The notes: a model not told the origin generated them from the letters alone. DNA of 30,353 nucleotides from UBA11540 sp045531755 (GCA_045531755.1 JAZSEP010000039.1:1-30353), one strand, 5' to 3'. Counted from the first letter of the stretch, positions 15,496 through 23,510 are shown. Numbers and translations are program-made.

Positions 15496-15524
15496 TTGAC
15501 AACTTAATGGCAATGTGTGATAAT
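15496..15524 (+). promoter_or_regulatory. Sigma-A-type promoter of isocitrate dehydrogenase
   Basis: TTGACA (15496-15501) and GATAAT (15519-15524) are 17 bases apart. The predicted start near 15531 lies inside a 17-base palindrome, the same layout as at the Crp/Fnr operon. Confidence 0.75.
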
Positions 15525-15540
15525 AGTGTATTATACGCTA
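15524..15540 (+). promoter_or_regulatory. Palindromic operator candidate upstream of isocitrate dehydrogenase
   Basis: TAGTGTAT-T-ATACGCTA is an inverted repeat with 8-base arms, 7 of 8 paired. It starts at the last base of the -10 box and spans the predicted transcription start. A repressor site is the simplest reading. Its AGTGTA half-site matches that of the operator at 12492, but the half-site gap is 3 rather than 8 bases. Confidence 0.4.
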
Positions 15541-15559
15541 ACAGTTAGGAGTATTTATT

Positions 15560-16717
15560 ATGGGAAAAATTGAAATAGCTGCAGAAAAATTTAAAGCTCT
15601 TGTTGAAGCACAGCTCAAGAGAGTAGAAGCTATAAAATCAGTCAAGGACTTTAAGGATTATGCAAAGCTTGATAAAATCGTTATTGGTGTTTGCGGCGGA
15701 GATGGAATCGGCCCCGTCATTACATATCAGGCGCAGAGAGTTCTTGAATTTTTGCTCAAGGATGAGGTTGCCAAGGGAAAGGTAGAGTTTCGCGTAATTG
15801 ATGGCCTCACTATTGAAAATCGTGTTGAGGCAGGAAAAGCAATACCTGATGATGTTCTTGCACAGCTCAAACTTTGCGACGTTATCCTCAAAGGACCCAC
15901 AACTACACCTCGTGCAGGTGACAAATGGCCTAATATTGAGAGTGCCAACGTTGCAATGCGTAAGGAGCTTGACCTCTTTGCAAACGTAAGACCTGTAAAG
16001 GTTCCTGATCAGGGCATTGACTGGACTTTCTTCAGAGAGAATACTGAGGGCAGCTATACATTGGGTTCATGCGGTGTTGAGGTTGATGAGGATCTCGCAT
16101 TCGACTTTACAGTTACCACAACAGAAGGCACAGAGCGTATAGCTCGCCTTGCATACGAATATGCAAAGAACAACGGAAAAGACAGAGTTTCCATCATCAC
16201 TAAGGCAAATGTTGTAAAAACAACCGACGGAAAATTCCTTAAGCTTTGCCAGAATATCGGAAAAGAATATCCTGATATTACTACTGACGACTGGTATATC
16301 GATATAACCACCGCAAAGTTGATTGACGAAAAGAGAAGAAAAGACTTTAAGGTATTCATTCTTCCTAACCTCTACGGCGATATAATCACTGATGAAGCTG
16401 CTGAATTCCAGGGCGGCGTTGGTACTGCAGGTAGTGCTAACATCGGTAAACAGTACGCAATGTTTGAGGCTATTCACGGTTCTGCGCCGAGAATGGTTGA
16501 AGAGGGCAGAGATAAATATGCTGATCCTTGCTCCATGCTCCGTGCAGCAGTTCTCTTGCTTTCTCATATAGGATATCAGGCAGAAGCGGACAAGTTCGAG
16601 AGAGCGCTTGATATCTGTATGTATGAGGAAAAGGCACTCGTTATGACCGGAAGAGACACAGGTGCGACCTGCGAGGAATTCGGAAACTACGTAATGCGCA
16701 CAATCGAAAAGCTTTAA
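15560..16717 (+). CDS. icd: Isocitrate dehydrogenase, isocitrate/isopropylmalate dehydrogenase family
   Basis: Oxidatively decarboxylates isocitrate to 2-oxoglutarate. The protein has 385 residues. The substrate site ESANVAMRKELDLFANVRP supplies Ser128, Asn130, Arg134 and Arg144 with the same spacing as E. coli Icd (113, 115, 119, 129). FRENTEGSY gives Arg159 and Tyr166, KANVVK gives Lys215 and NLYGDIITDEAAE gives the metal-binding Asp residues (274, 278). EAIHGSAPRM is the cofactor-binding loop. The Ser and Asn point to isocitrate rather than isopropylmalate, although homoisocitrate-type activity is not excluded. NAD versus NADP use is not certain. ATG follows TTAGGAG at 15546-15552. It has its own promoter and terminator. 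Citrate synthase is encoded 6 kb upstream, and together they suggest glutamate biosynthesis. Confidence 0.9.
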   Translation: MGKIEIAAEKFKALVEAQLKRVEAIKSVKDFKDYAKLDKIVIGVCGGDGIGPVITYQAQRVLEFLLKDEVAKGKVEFRVIDGLTIENRVEAGKAIPDDVLAQLKLCDVILKGPTTTPRAGDKWPNIESANVAMRKELDLFANVRPVKVPDQGIDWTFFRENTEGSYTLGSCGVEVDEDLAFDFTVTTTEGTERIARLAYEYAKNNGKDRVSIITKANVVKTTDGKFLKLCQNIGKEYPDITTDDWYIDITTAKLIDEKRRKDFKVFILPNLYGDIITDEAAEFQGGVGTAGSANIGKQYAMFEAIHGSAPRMVEEGRDKYADPCSMLRAAVLLLSHIGYQAEADKFERALDICMYEEKALVMTGRDTGATCEEFGNYVMRTIEKL

Positions 16718-16721
16718 TACT

Positions 16722-16756
16722 AAAAGGAGGGTCTTTGACCTTCCTTTTTCTTTTTA
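16722..16756 (+). terminator. Intrinsic terminator after isocitrate dehydrogenase
   Basis: AAAAGGAGGGTC (16722-16733) pairs with GACCTTCCTTTT (16737-16748), with one mismatch and a TTT loop. Two T runs follow. Confidence 0.85.
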
Positions 16757-16821
16757 TTTTGCTCAGAGTTCTAAATGTAAAAAATTGGACATACTTTTTT
16801 CGTATAAAATCGCTAAATCTA

Positions 16822-16850
16822 TTGAATTATTTACCACCGCATTATATAAT
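16822..16850 (+). promoter_or_regulatory. Promoter of the wall-hydrolase gene pair
   Basis: TTGAAT (16822-16827) and a perfect TATAAT (16845-16850) have a 17-base spacer. The predicted start near 16857 leaves a 43-base leader before TTG 16900. The only earlier in-frame ATG codons (16873 and 16876) lack a ribosome site at suitable distance. No second promoter is seen before the next gene. Confidence 0.75.
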
Positions 16851-16899
16851 ATAAGGTGTTGAATTAAGTCGAATGATGCCGGTGGTCCGGAGGTGCAAT

Positions 16900-18435
16900 T
16901 TGAAAAAAGTTATATCCATGATAGCCTTGTTGATACTTTCAGCAGTATTGGTGCTATCAGTTTCATTTATGTTTAAAAACAATAGTAGTAACACAGACAC
17001 CCCCAGTACATCAACGTCACAGAATAGCAATGTGTCTTCAAAGGCAAACGAGTATCCGCCTTTTGACGAGAGTGTTGATTTGACCTTATCAAGTGAACCT
17101 TCACAAATCGCTCCTTCCATAGAAACTTCAAATGATGGCGGCTCTGCTCAATCGTCAGATTATTCTTCCGAAGATAGCAGTGCAACAGCTTCTGCTGAAT
17201 CCTCTTCACAATCACAATCTTCCGAAGAAACCTCTTCTGAAGAGCCTTCTTCAAAACAAGAATCGTCGAAAGATACCTCCTCCGAAGACTCTTCACAAAT
17301 AAGCTCCGAAGATATATCGTCGGATATACCTGTGATATCACCGATTGATAGTGAAATGCGCGCTATATGGATCTCGTACATAGATATGGCAAACATCATT
17401 AAGGGTAAAACCGAATCACAGTTTAAGGCTAATTTTGAGAAGGTTTGTAAGAATTCGGCTGAATACGGCTTGAATACCGTAGTTGTTCACGTGAGACCGT
17501 TTTCTGATGCATATTACGATTCTGATATTTTCCCGTGGTCGAGCACCATAACAGGAACACAGGGTCAAAATCCCGGTTTCGACCCCTTGAAAATTATGGT
17601 TGAGCTTGCGCATAAGTATAACCTCAAAATTGAGGCTTGGATAAATCCGTACCGCGTAGCAACTTCCGGAGTAACGATGTCAAAAGACAATCCCGCATAT
17701 AAATGGCTCGATACTGATAAGGTTAAAAAGGTTAACGGAAACTATTTCTACAATCCTGCCGATGAAGAGGTAATGCAGCTTATCGTCGATGGGGTAGAGG
17801 AAATCGTAGAAAACTACAACGTTGACGGAATACATTTTGATGATTATTTTTACCCGACAACCGATAAGAGCTTTGATGACAGTTACTATAAATCCTATAA
17901 AAATTCGGGCGGAACAATGTCCTTGGAAAATTATAGGAGAAACAACGTCACAACACTTTTGAGAAAGGTTTATAGCGCTGTCAAGGCAATAGATTCCAAC
18001 GTTACCTTTGGAATCAGCCCAAACGGAAACAACAATACAAACTACAACTCGCTTTACCTTGATATACAGAGCGTTGTGTCAGCAGGATGTGTGGATTACA
18101 TCTGTCCGCAGATTTATTTTGGATTTAACCACGGAAGCTTGCCCTATAAATCTACAGTTGAACAATGGAGCGGATACGTTAAGAACTCGCCTGTTAAGAT
18201 TTATATCGGTCTCGCAGCGTATAAAATCGGCGTTAGCGACCAGTGGGCAGGCACAGGAAAAAACGAGTGGACACAGTCTGATGATATACTCAAAAGACAG
18301 GTAGAATATCTGAGAAGCACAGGCAAATGTGACGGATTTATGCTCTACTGCTACAGTTCTTTGTTTGCGCCTGAAAGCTCCGTTTCTTCTCACGCTGAAA
18401 AAGAAAAAAATAATTTAGGAAGTATTTTGAAATAA
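16900..18435 (+). CDS. Membrane-anchored GHL10-family (YngK-like) glycoside hydrolase-like protein
   Basis: The 511-residue protein has an N-terminal signal anchor (KKVISMIALLILSAVLVLSV). A Ser/Glu/Asp-rich linker of about 110 residues follows, then a GHL10 (DUF187) barrel from about residue 145. The barrel includes EMRAIWISYIDMANI, GLNTVVVHVRPFSDAYY, KIEAWINPYRVAT and the signature VDGIHFDDYFYP with Asp314 and Asp315. GISPNGNNN, DYICPQIYFGF and YIGLAAYKIG are further conserved strands. The family is thought to act on cell-wall or other envelope glycans, but the substrate is not established. I chose TTG 16900 because GGAGGTG (16889-16895) is the only strong ribosome site. The hydrophilic linker would let the barrel reach into the wall. 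It is 21 bases upstream of a larger paralogous protein and probably cotranscribed with it. Confidence 0.88.
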   Translation: MKKVISMIALLILSAVLVLSVSFMFKNNSSNTDTPSTSTSQNSNVSSKANEYPPFDESVDLTLSSEPSQIAPSIETSNDGGSAQSSDYSSEDSSATASAESSSQSQSSEETSSEEPSSKQESSKDTSSEDSSQISSEDISSDIPVISPIDSEMRAIWISYIDMANIIKGKTESQFKANFEKVCKNSAEYGLNTVVVHVRPFSDAYYDSDIFPWSSTITGTQGQNPGFDPLKIMVELAHKYNLKIEAWINPYRVATSGVTMSKDNPAYKWLDTDKVKKVNGNYFYNPADEEVMQLIVDGVEEIVENYNVDGIHFDDYFYPTTDKSFDDSYYKSYKNSGGTMSLENYRRNNVTTLLRKVYSAVKAIDSNVTFGISPNGNNNTNYNSLYLDIQSVVSAGCVDYICPQIYFGFNHGSLPYKSTVEQWSGYVKNSPVKIYIGLAAYKIGVSDQWAGTGKNEWTQSDDILKRQVEYLRSTGKCDGFMLYCYSSLFAPESSVSSHAEKEKNNLGSILK

Positions 18436-18456
18436 ACTAACAACGAGGTAAGAAGG

Positions 18457-21400
18457 ATGTTTAAAAACAACAAGGCATCAGCTGTTATATTCAGTATTAT
18501 GTTTGCGCTGATAATCGGTGCATCCGTTGTGCTGGGAATGTTTAAGGGTAATATAGTACCGCCGATCGATTCTACCAGCGGTGTTGCATCATCTGAAAAC
18601 AGCAGTTTTACACAAGACGAGTCCGACACAACCTCGTCCGCCGATTCGTCCTCTTTACCCGATAACGAATACATACTTCCGACTTTGAATGTAGATACAA
18701 CTGCCGTTGAACACAATATTCCTTCCGAGATGCGAGCTGTTTATTTTGAAGCAGGCGTCGATTTCATAAAGAAATCAACCGACAGTGAAACGAGAATACG
18801 TGCGGATATAGACTCTGCTTTCAGAAAAGCCAAGGAAATGTCCTTGAATACAATTTTCTTTGATACCCTTCTTGACGGCGAGGCAGTTCTCTATGATGAT
18901 GCAAATCTCCCTGTGTTTATGCAGGATTTTGATATACTCGACTATGCCATTAAAAAGGCGCGCGAGTATGAACTGTATCTGTATGCTGTTGTTAGCCCTT
19001 CTCTAACAGTCGATGAAACCGGTACTCTTGTTCCATCTCTTTCTGCTTCTCCTACAGCACTTTCCGAAACTCGAAGACAGTTTGAGTTTTTAGCGCAGAA
19101 CTATGCGGTTGATGCAATCGTAATTAACAACTATTATTATGAGGAATATGATTCTGCGTTTTCTGATTACGTTCTTTATGGCAATTATATAGGCTTTGAA
19201 AGCTTCAAGCACTATGCGGTTGAGAAGAATATTGAAACCGCAGCAAAAGCTGTCCGCAATACCAACAATGATATTCTTGTTGTTTTATATGCAGACGGAA
19301 TCTGGAAAAATAAGACAACGGATGCGCTTGGCTCTGCAACAACAGCTCCTTTTGAATCGTACACACACGGATATGCAGACACTAAAAAGCTTATAGAAGA
19401 GGGTATTTTTGATGCGGTTGTAATTGAAGCTTTAGGTTCAATGACTGCCGTTACCATACCTTTTCAACCTATAGTAGATTGGTGGGATGACCTCGCCGAT
19501 GCAAATGACGTGAAGCTGTACATTGTGCACGCTGCAAGCAAGGCGTGTTCTACTTCTACTGGATGGGCAAGCCCCGATCAGCTCACCAAACAGCTTGTTG
19601 CCGCAAGAAAACTCTCTACATACGAAGGAAGCTGTTTCGATTCTTTCTATGACTTTGAAAGAGACCCGGGCGGAAGTACGTCTGCTTTGATAAAATACTT
19701 TAACAACGAGGAAACCGACGACCTTATCCTCAAGGAACTTGTCATTACTCGTCCTGCAAAGAAAACCTTTACTACAACAGAGCCTTTGATACAGTTCTCG
19801 GGTGCATCAGCGCCTCTGTTTGAACTTTTGCTAAATTCAAATCCTGTTCAAACCGACTCAACTGGAATGTTCTCCCTTGAACTTGAATTGAATCCCGGAA
19901 AAAATGAGTTCAAGTTTGAACACAAGGGAAAGACGATAGAATATACGATAACACGCGAAGTTGATATTATCAAGGACGTTAGCCCAATAGGTTCTGTTGC
20001 TGTCGATGGCGGTGATAAGATTACGGTTAGTGTTTGGGCGTATGACGGAAGTACAGTTGCCGCTACGCTCAATTCCAGAACAATATATCTCACAGTCGAT
20101 GATACTGCGACTGACAGTACTGACCTCAACTCTGATTATAAGCTCTATACGGGTACGTTTACCGCTCCTGCCGCTACAACAACGGCACAGTCCTTGGGAC
20201 AGATAAGCTTTTCTGCTACCTGGGACACTCTGTCGGATAGCGCAAAGGGTGCCACCGTTACCGTAAACAAGAAGGCGGAAATGGGTTCCGGACGACTTGT
20301 TGTCGTATCTGCGCAGGAGGCGGAAACCTTCCCCACGGGTGTCATCAACGATTATTCTGACCCCAACTATTTCCCACTGCCAAAGGGAACGATAGACAGA
20401 GTTCTCGGTGAAGAAATTACCTACGTTGAAGAAGGCGTTACCTATAAGTATTACAAGCTTGAATCAGGTGTTCGTGTATACTCTAAAGATATTACCTTCA
20501 TTACACAAACCACCATTGCAGATAATAAGATTACAGGTCTTACCGTAACGGCAGATAATACGACTACAAAGGTTATTCTTGACACTCAGGGAAAGGTACC
20601 TTTTAAGGCAAACTATGACGGAACGAAGATAACCTTCAAGTTCTCATACACGTCTACTGTACCTGCATCACTCAGATTGACCAAGAATCCACTTTTCTCA
20701 TCGGCAAACTGGTCGGGCTCAACGCTGACGCTTACCTTGTCCGCTAACAGTTGCTTTATGGGCTTTAAGTCTTATTATAACTCTAATAACGATCTGGTGC
20801 TTGAGTTCAATAATCCGGCTTTGATGCAATCTGCTACCAATCAGTACGGCTACACTTTGAACGGAACAAAGATAGCGCTCGATTCGGGTCACGGAGGAGG
20901 AAATAATCCGGGAGCTGTTGGTGTTCACCCGTCCTTCCCGGAGGCTACTATCAATCAGCTTATAACCGGTTATTTGAAACAGGAGCTTGAGTCGATAGGT
21001 GCTTCGGTATATCTGATAGATAGCATAAGCACAGACCCGTCGTTGCAATCAAGAGTTCAGCAGGCTAAGAATTTTGGTGCACACATGATGATAAGCATAC
21101 ATCAGAATTCAGCGCTGAGTTCAAAGGCAACCGGCTCGGAGGCGTTCTATTTCAATCAGTATTCAAAGAAGCTTGCCGAGAATATTGCATCCAGAATTTA
21201 CGCCGCTGTACCGACTAACAATAGAGGTGCAAAATTTGGATATTTCTATGTAACTCGTGATACTCAATTCCCGGCAACGTTGGTGGAATGCGGATTTATC
21301 AGCAACTCTGAGGAGCATTATAAGCTTATACAGACCTCCACACAACAGGATATTGCCAAGGCAATTACACAAGGTATTGTGGCTTTTGCTAAAGCGACCG

Positions 21401-21882
21401 GCGGAGCATCTTCTTTTGCTACAGGAACTGAATCTGTTGGAACGGGAAGTTCAAATCCCGATGACAGCTCTTCAACGTCATCTACATCTTCAACAAGCAG
21501 CACGTCATCGCTTGTACCACCGACTTCTTCGGATGTGTCAAGTGAAACGAGCAGCGATGACACATCAAGTGTAGACCTCTCTAAGCCCGCTGTACTTTCT
21601 CCGACCAAGGATATAGTTGTTATAAATCTAAACGGCGGAACTTATGAAACTTCAATTGAAGTTTGCATGGGCGAAGGCTCAAATAAACTGTCGAAAGTTA
21701 AACTGCAGATGGTCGGAATAGTACCCGATGGATATAAATTCGGTGATACTGTTGACTTTGGCGACAGAGCCTTTTTAGGTCTCAAATTCACTGCACCGGG
21801 TGTATACAGCATCAAGGTTGTTGGAGAAGATGCTAATTCAAATGTTGTGTTTGAAAAACAGATAAATTATATCGTTAGTTAA
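18457..21882 (+). CDS. Fusion of a degenerate GHL10-like domain with an N-acetylmuramoyl-L-alanine amidase (Amidase_3)
   Basis: This 1141-residue wall protein has, in order, a membrane anchor (8-30), a Ser-rich linker (37-70) and a GHL10-like barrel (about 90-420, EMRAVYFEAGVDFI onward). Beta-rich linker domains follow (about 430-800, Ig-like pattern), then the Amidase_3 domain (about 800-985). A Ser/Thr tract (about 1000-1045) and a C-terminal beta domain complete it. The amidase keeps its zinc ligands His812 (KIALDSGHGG), Glu829 and His882 (ISIHQNSA) and catalytic Glu944 (VECGFISN), so it should cut the MurNAc to L-Ala bond. In the barrel, the family HFDDYF is replaced by VINNYY (Asn224, Asn225), so glycosidase activity is doubtful. 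The ATG follows GAGGTAAGAAGG. It is probably in one operon with the preceding GHL10 gene. Confidence 0.9.
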   Translation: MFKNNKASAVIFSIMFALIIGASVVLGMFKGNIVPPIDSTSGVASSENSSFTQDESDTTSSADSSSLPDNEYILPTLNVDTTAVEHNIPSEMRAVYFEAGVDFIKKSTDSETRIRADIDSAFRKAKEMSLNTIFFDTLLDGEAVLYDDANLPVFMQDFDILDYAIKKAREYELYLYAVVSPSLTVDETGTLVPSLSASPTALSETRRQFEFLAQNYAVDAIVINNYYYEEYDSAFSDYVLYGNYIGFESFKHYAVEKNIETAAKAVRNTNNDILVVLYADGIWKNKTTDALGSATTAPFESYTHGYADTKKLIEEGIFDAVVIEALGSMTAVTIPFQPIVDWWDDLADANDVKLYIVHAASKACSTSTGWASPDQLTKQLVAARKLSTYEGSCFDSFYDFERDPGGSTSALIKYFNNEETDDLILKELVITRPAKKTFTTTEPLIQFSGASAPLFELLLNSNPVQTDSTGMFSLELELNPGKNEFKFEHKGKTIEYTITREVDIIKDVSPIGSVAVDGGDKITVSVWAYDGSTVAATLNSRTIYLTVDDTATDSTDLNSDYKLYTGTFTAPAATTTAQSLGQISFSATWDTLSDSAKGATVTVNKKAEMGSGRLVVVSAQEAETFPTGVINDYSDPNYFPLPKGTIDRVLGEEITYVEEGVTYKYYKLESGVRVYSKDITFITQTTIADNKITGLTVTADNTTTKVILDTQGKVPFKANYDGTKITFKFSYTSTVPASLRLTKNPLFSSANWSGSTLTLTLSANSCFMGFKSYYNSNNDLVLEFNNPALMQSATNQYGYTLNGTKIALDSGHGGGNNPGAVGVHPSFPEATINQLITGYLKQELESIGASVYLIDSISTDPSLQSRVQQAKNFGAHMMISIHQNSALSSKATGSEAFYFNQYSKKLAENIASRIYAAVPTNNRGAKFGYFYVTRDTQFPATLVECGFISNSEEHYKLIQTSTQQDIAKAITQGIVAFAKATGGASSFATGTESVGTGSSNPDDSSSTSSTSSTSSTSSLVPPTSSDVSSETSSDDTSSVDLSKPAVLSPTKDIVVINLNGGTYETSIEVCMGEGSNKLSKVKLQMVGIVPDGYKFGDTVDFGDRAFLGLKFTAPGVYSIKVVGEDANSNVVFEKQINYIVS
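21466..21515 (+). repeat. Ser/Thr low-complexity codon repeat in the amidase gene
   Basis: Short repeats of TCA, TCT and ACA/ACG codons encode a repeated Ser-Ser-Thr motif (SSSTSSTSSTSSTSS). It links the amidase domain to the C-terminal beta domain. Such tracts can change length by slippage. Here the synonymous codons vary, which lowers that risk. Confidence 0.6.
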
Positions 21883-21892
21883 TAACTTTTCA

Positions 21893-21932
21893 GATGCGGT
21901 CGCTAAAGTTTAGGCGGCCGCATTTTCTTTTT
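21893..21932 (+). terminator. Intrinsic terminator after the amidase gene
   Basis: ATGCGGTCGCTAAA and the downstream TTTAGGCGGCCGCAT form an imperfect hairpin with one mismatch or bulge, followed by TTTTCTTTTT. It starts about 10 bases after the stop. Confidence 0.8.
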
Positions 21933-22006
21933 GACTGTACTATATCAAGCGTTGGCAAGAAGGCATATAATATATTAGCTACCTATTACAAATGCGGATT
22001 TGTTAC

Positions 22007-22014
22007 CATACTAT
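22007..22014 (+). promoter_or_regulatory. CATACTAT box upstream of the DUF3343 gene
   Basis: The octamer is identical to the one before the DUF1540 gene and resembles sporulation sigma -10 elements. The -35 region (TATTA at 21984-21988) is a poor match. A sigma-A TATAAT lies at 21966-21971 without a good -35, so the true promoter is unresolved. Confidence 0.2.
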
Positions 22015-22037
22015 GATTTAGTATTGGAGAATGTTAT

Positions 22038-22253
22038 ATGCAAAAGGTGTTTTATCTTGTGACAGAGTCGTTTACTACAGCAATGAAGGGATATAGGATT
22101 TTAATAAGAAACGGTGTCAACGCGAGAGTTGATAGATTAGCCCCGAATAGATCGAGAAACGGATGCGGATACAGCATAGTTGTCTACAACGACCCGCAAG
22201 GAGCGGTTGAAATCCTGAAACGAAATAATATAAAGATTAAATCTGTAATCTGA
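22038..22253 (+). CDS. DUF3343 family small protein (putative Se/S carrier-like)
   Basis: The 71-residue protein fits DUF3343. It has YLVTESFTTAMKGYRIL at the start and the conserved CGYSIVVYNDPQGAVEILKRNNI, with one conserved Cys followed by Gly. The family is described as a putative sulfur or selenium carrier because it sits beside cysteine-desulfurase-like or Se-metabolism genes. The function is unproven. ATG 22038 follows TTGGAG at 22023-22028. A terminator hairpin lies between it and the desulfurase-like gene downstream. Confidence 0.85.
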   Translation: MQKVFYLVTESFTTAMKGYRILIRNGVNARVDRLAPNRSRNGCGYSIVVYNDPQGAVEILKRNNIKIKSVI

Positions 22254-22270
22254 GGTAGTTATTGATTAGC

Positions 22271-22300
22271 AAAACCGATATCGTATGGTATCGGTTTTTT
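22271..22300 (+). terminator. Intrinsic terminator between the DUF3343 and desulfurase-like genes
   Basis: AAAACCGATA (22271-22280) pairs perfectly with TATCGGTTTT (22289-22298) around an 8-base loop, followed by T residues to 22300. The next gene starts only 20 bases later without a visible promoter, so read-through or attenuation must feed it. Confidence 0.85.
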
Positions 22301-22319
22301 CATAAAGAAGGTGAGCTTA

Positions 22320-23471
22320 ATGATATATTTCGATAATGCGGCCACCACTTTTCCAAAGCCCACAGCGGTATATAGGGGCTGCGAGGAAGCTATGTATAAA
22401 TTCGGTGCAAATCCTGGAAGAAGCGGACACAGTTTTTCTATGGAAACCGCTAAACTCGTTTTTGACGCTCGGGAAGCAGTGGCGGATTTTTTTAATGCGA
22501 GCGATGTTGAAAACGTTGTCTTCACTTTAAACTGCACTATGAGTATAAATTTAGTGTTAAAGGGCCTTTTAAAAAAAGGCGATCACGTTGTTATCTCAAA
22601 TCTGGAACACAATGCGGTTGCAAGACCCATTCATAAATTGAAAACAGATGGAATAATTGACTACACAATTGCTAAGGTGGAAGAAGGAAATAACGAAAAG
22701 ACCTTGGCAAATTTCAAAGGTGCTTTACGAAAAAATACAAGACTTGTAGTTTGTACACATGCTTCAAACGTGTTTGGGATAAAGCTTCCAATAAGAGATA
22801 TCGGCACTATGTGCAGGAACAGGGGAGTTCTGTTTATGGTAGATGCAGCACAAACTGCAGGAGTCGTCCCTATTGATGTTAAAAGTTATAAGATCGACTT
22901 TTTGTGCATTGCCGCGCATAAGGGCTTGTATGCTCCTATGGGAACGGGTATATTGGTTGCAGAAAGAGCAGAAGTTTTGAAGACTGTTATAGAAGGGGGA
23001 ACCGGCAGCGCGTCCTTGGAGCTTATGCAACCCGAAGTTATGCCGGATAAGATGGAAAGCGGAACTGTCAACGTTGTAGGAATTGCAGGCGTTTTGTATG
23101 GGCTTGATACAATAAAAAAAGTAGGACTTAAAACTATATCGGCACATGAATTTAAGATAGTTCAAAACGTTTACAGGCGTTTGAACAAAATGAGAGGAAT
23201 AAAGCTGTATACTGATTTTCCTAACGAACGTCATCACGTGCCGGTGCTAAGCTTTAATATTTCTGCAATCGATAGCGGAATTGCAGTAGAAGAATTAAGT
23301 AAAAAAGGCTTTGCTTTGCGTGGCGGACTTCATTGCGCTCCGCTTGCTCATATGTCAAAAGGAACAGAAACAAGCGGTACTGTACGCCTTTGTCCTTCAA
23401 TGTTTACGAGTATTAAGGATTCAAATGCCCTATGCGAAGCAATTTTTAGCATTTCTCAAAGAAAAAATTAA
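22320..23471 (+). CDS. Class V aminotransferase, cysteine desulfurase family (EF2568-like)
   Basis: This 383-residue PLP enzyme starts MIYFDNAATTFPKP, the typical opening of the cysteine desulfurase/selenocysteine lyase group. LEHNAVARP contains the PLP-stacking His, and MVDAAQTAGVVPID holds the PLP-binding Asp. The Schiff-base Lys201 is in AAHKGLYAPMGTG. Cys339 in RGGLHCAPLAH occupies the active-site Cys position. It may release sulfur or selenium from cysteine or selenocysteine. The DUF3343 neighbour would be a candidate acceptor, which is inference. Start ATG 22320 has AAGGTG at 22308-22313. No iron-sulfur scaffold gene is next to it, so it is unlikely to be the main IscS/NifS. Confidence 0.9.
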   Translation: MIYFDNAATTFPKPTAVYRGCEEAMYKFGANPGRSGHSFSMETAKLVFDAREAVADFFNASDVENVVFTLNCTMSINLVLKGLLKKGDHVVISNLEHNAVARPIHKLKTDGIIDYTIAKVEEGNNEKTLANFKGALRKNTRLVVCTHASNVFGIKLPIRDIGTMCRNRGVLFMVDAAQTAGVVPIDVKSYKIDFLCIAAHKGLYAPMGTGILVAERAEVLKTVIEGGTGSASLELMQPEVMPDKMESGTVNVVGIAGVLYGLDTIKKVGLKTISAHEFKIVQNVYRRLNKMRGIKLYTDFPNERHHVPVLSFNISAIDSGIAVEELSKKGFALRGGLHCAPLAHMSKGTETSGTVRLCPSMFTSIKDSNALCEAIFSISQRKN

Positions 23472-23482
23472 TAAAAAAGAGT

Positions 23483-23510
23483 TTGCATATTCGATATTAT
23501 GTGTTACAAT
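23483..23510 (+). promoter_or_regulatory. Predicted promoter of the cdaA-cdaR operon
   Basis: TTGCAT (23483-23488) and TACAAT (23505-23510) are 16 bases apart, and both match consensus at 4-5 of 6 positions. The predicted start near 23517 leaves about 35 bases before the ATG. Confidence 0.55.

Noticed and set aside
16785..16808. TTGGAC with TATAAA as a promoter upstream of the GHL10 gene
   Set aside because: The spacer is only 12 bases. TTGAAT-17-TATAAT just downstream is far better.
17150..17330. Possible DNA repeat array or CRISPR-like tract in the GHL10 gene
   Set aside because: The apparent repetition comes from Ser, Glu and Asp codons with no fixed unit length or spacers. It is a protein linker.
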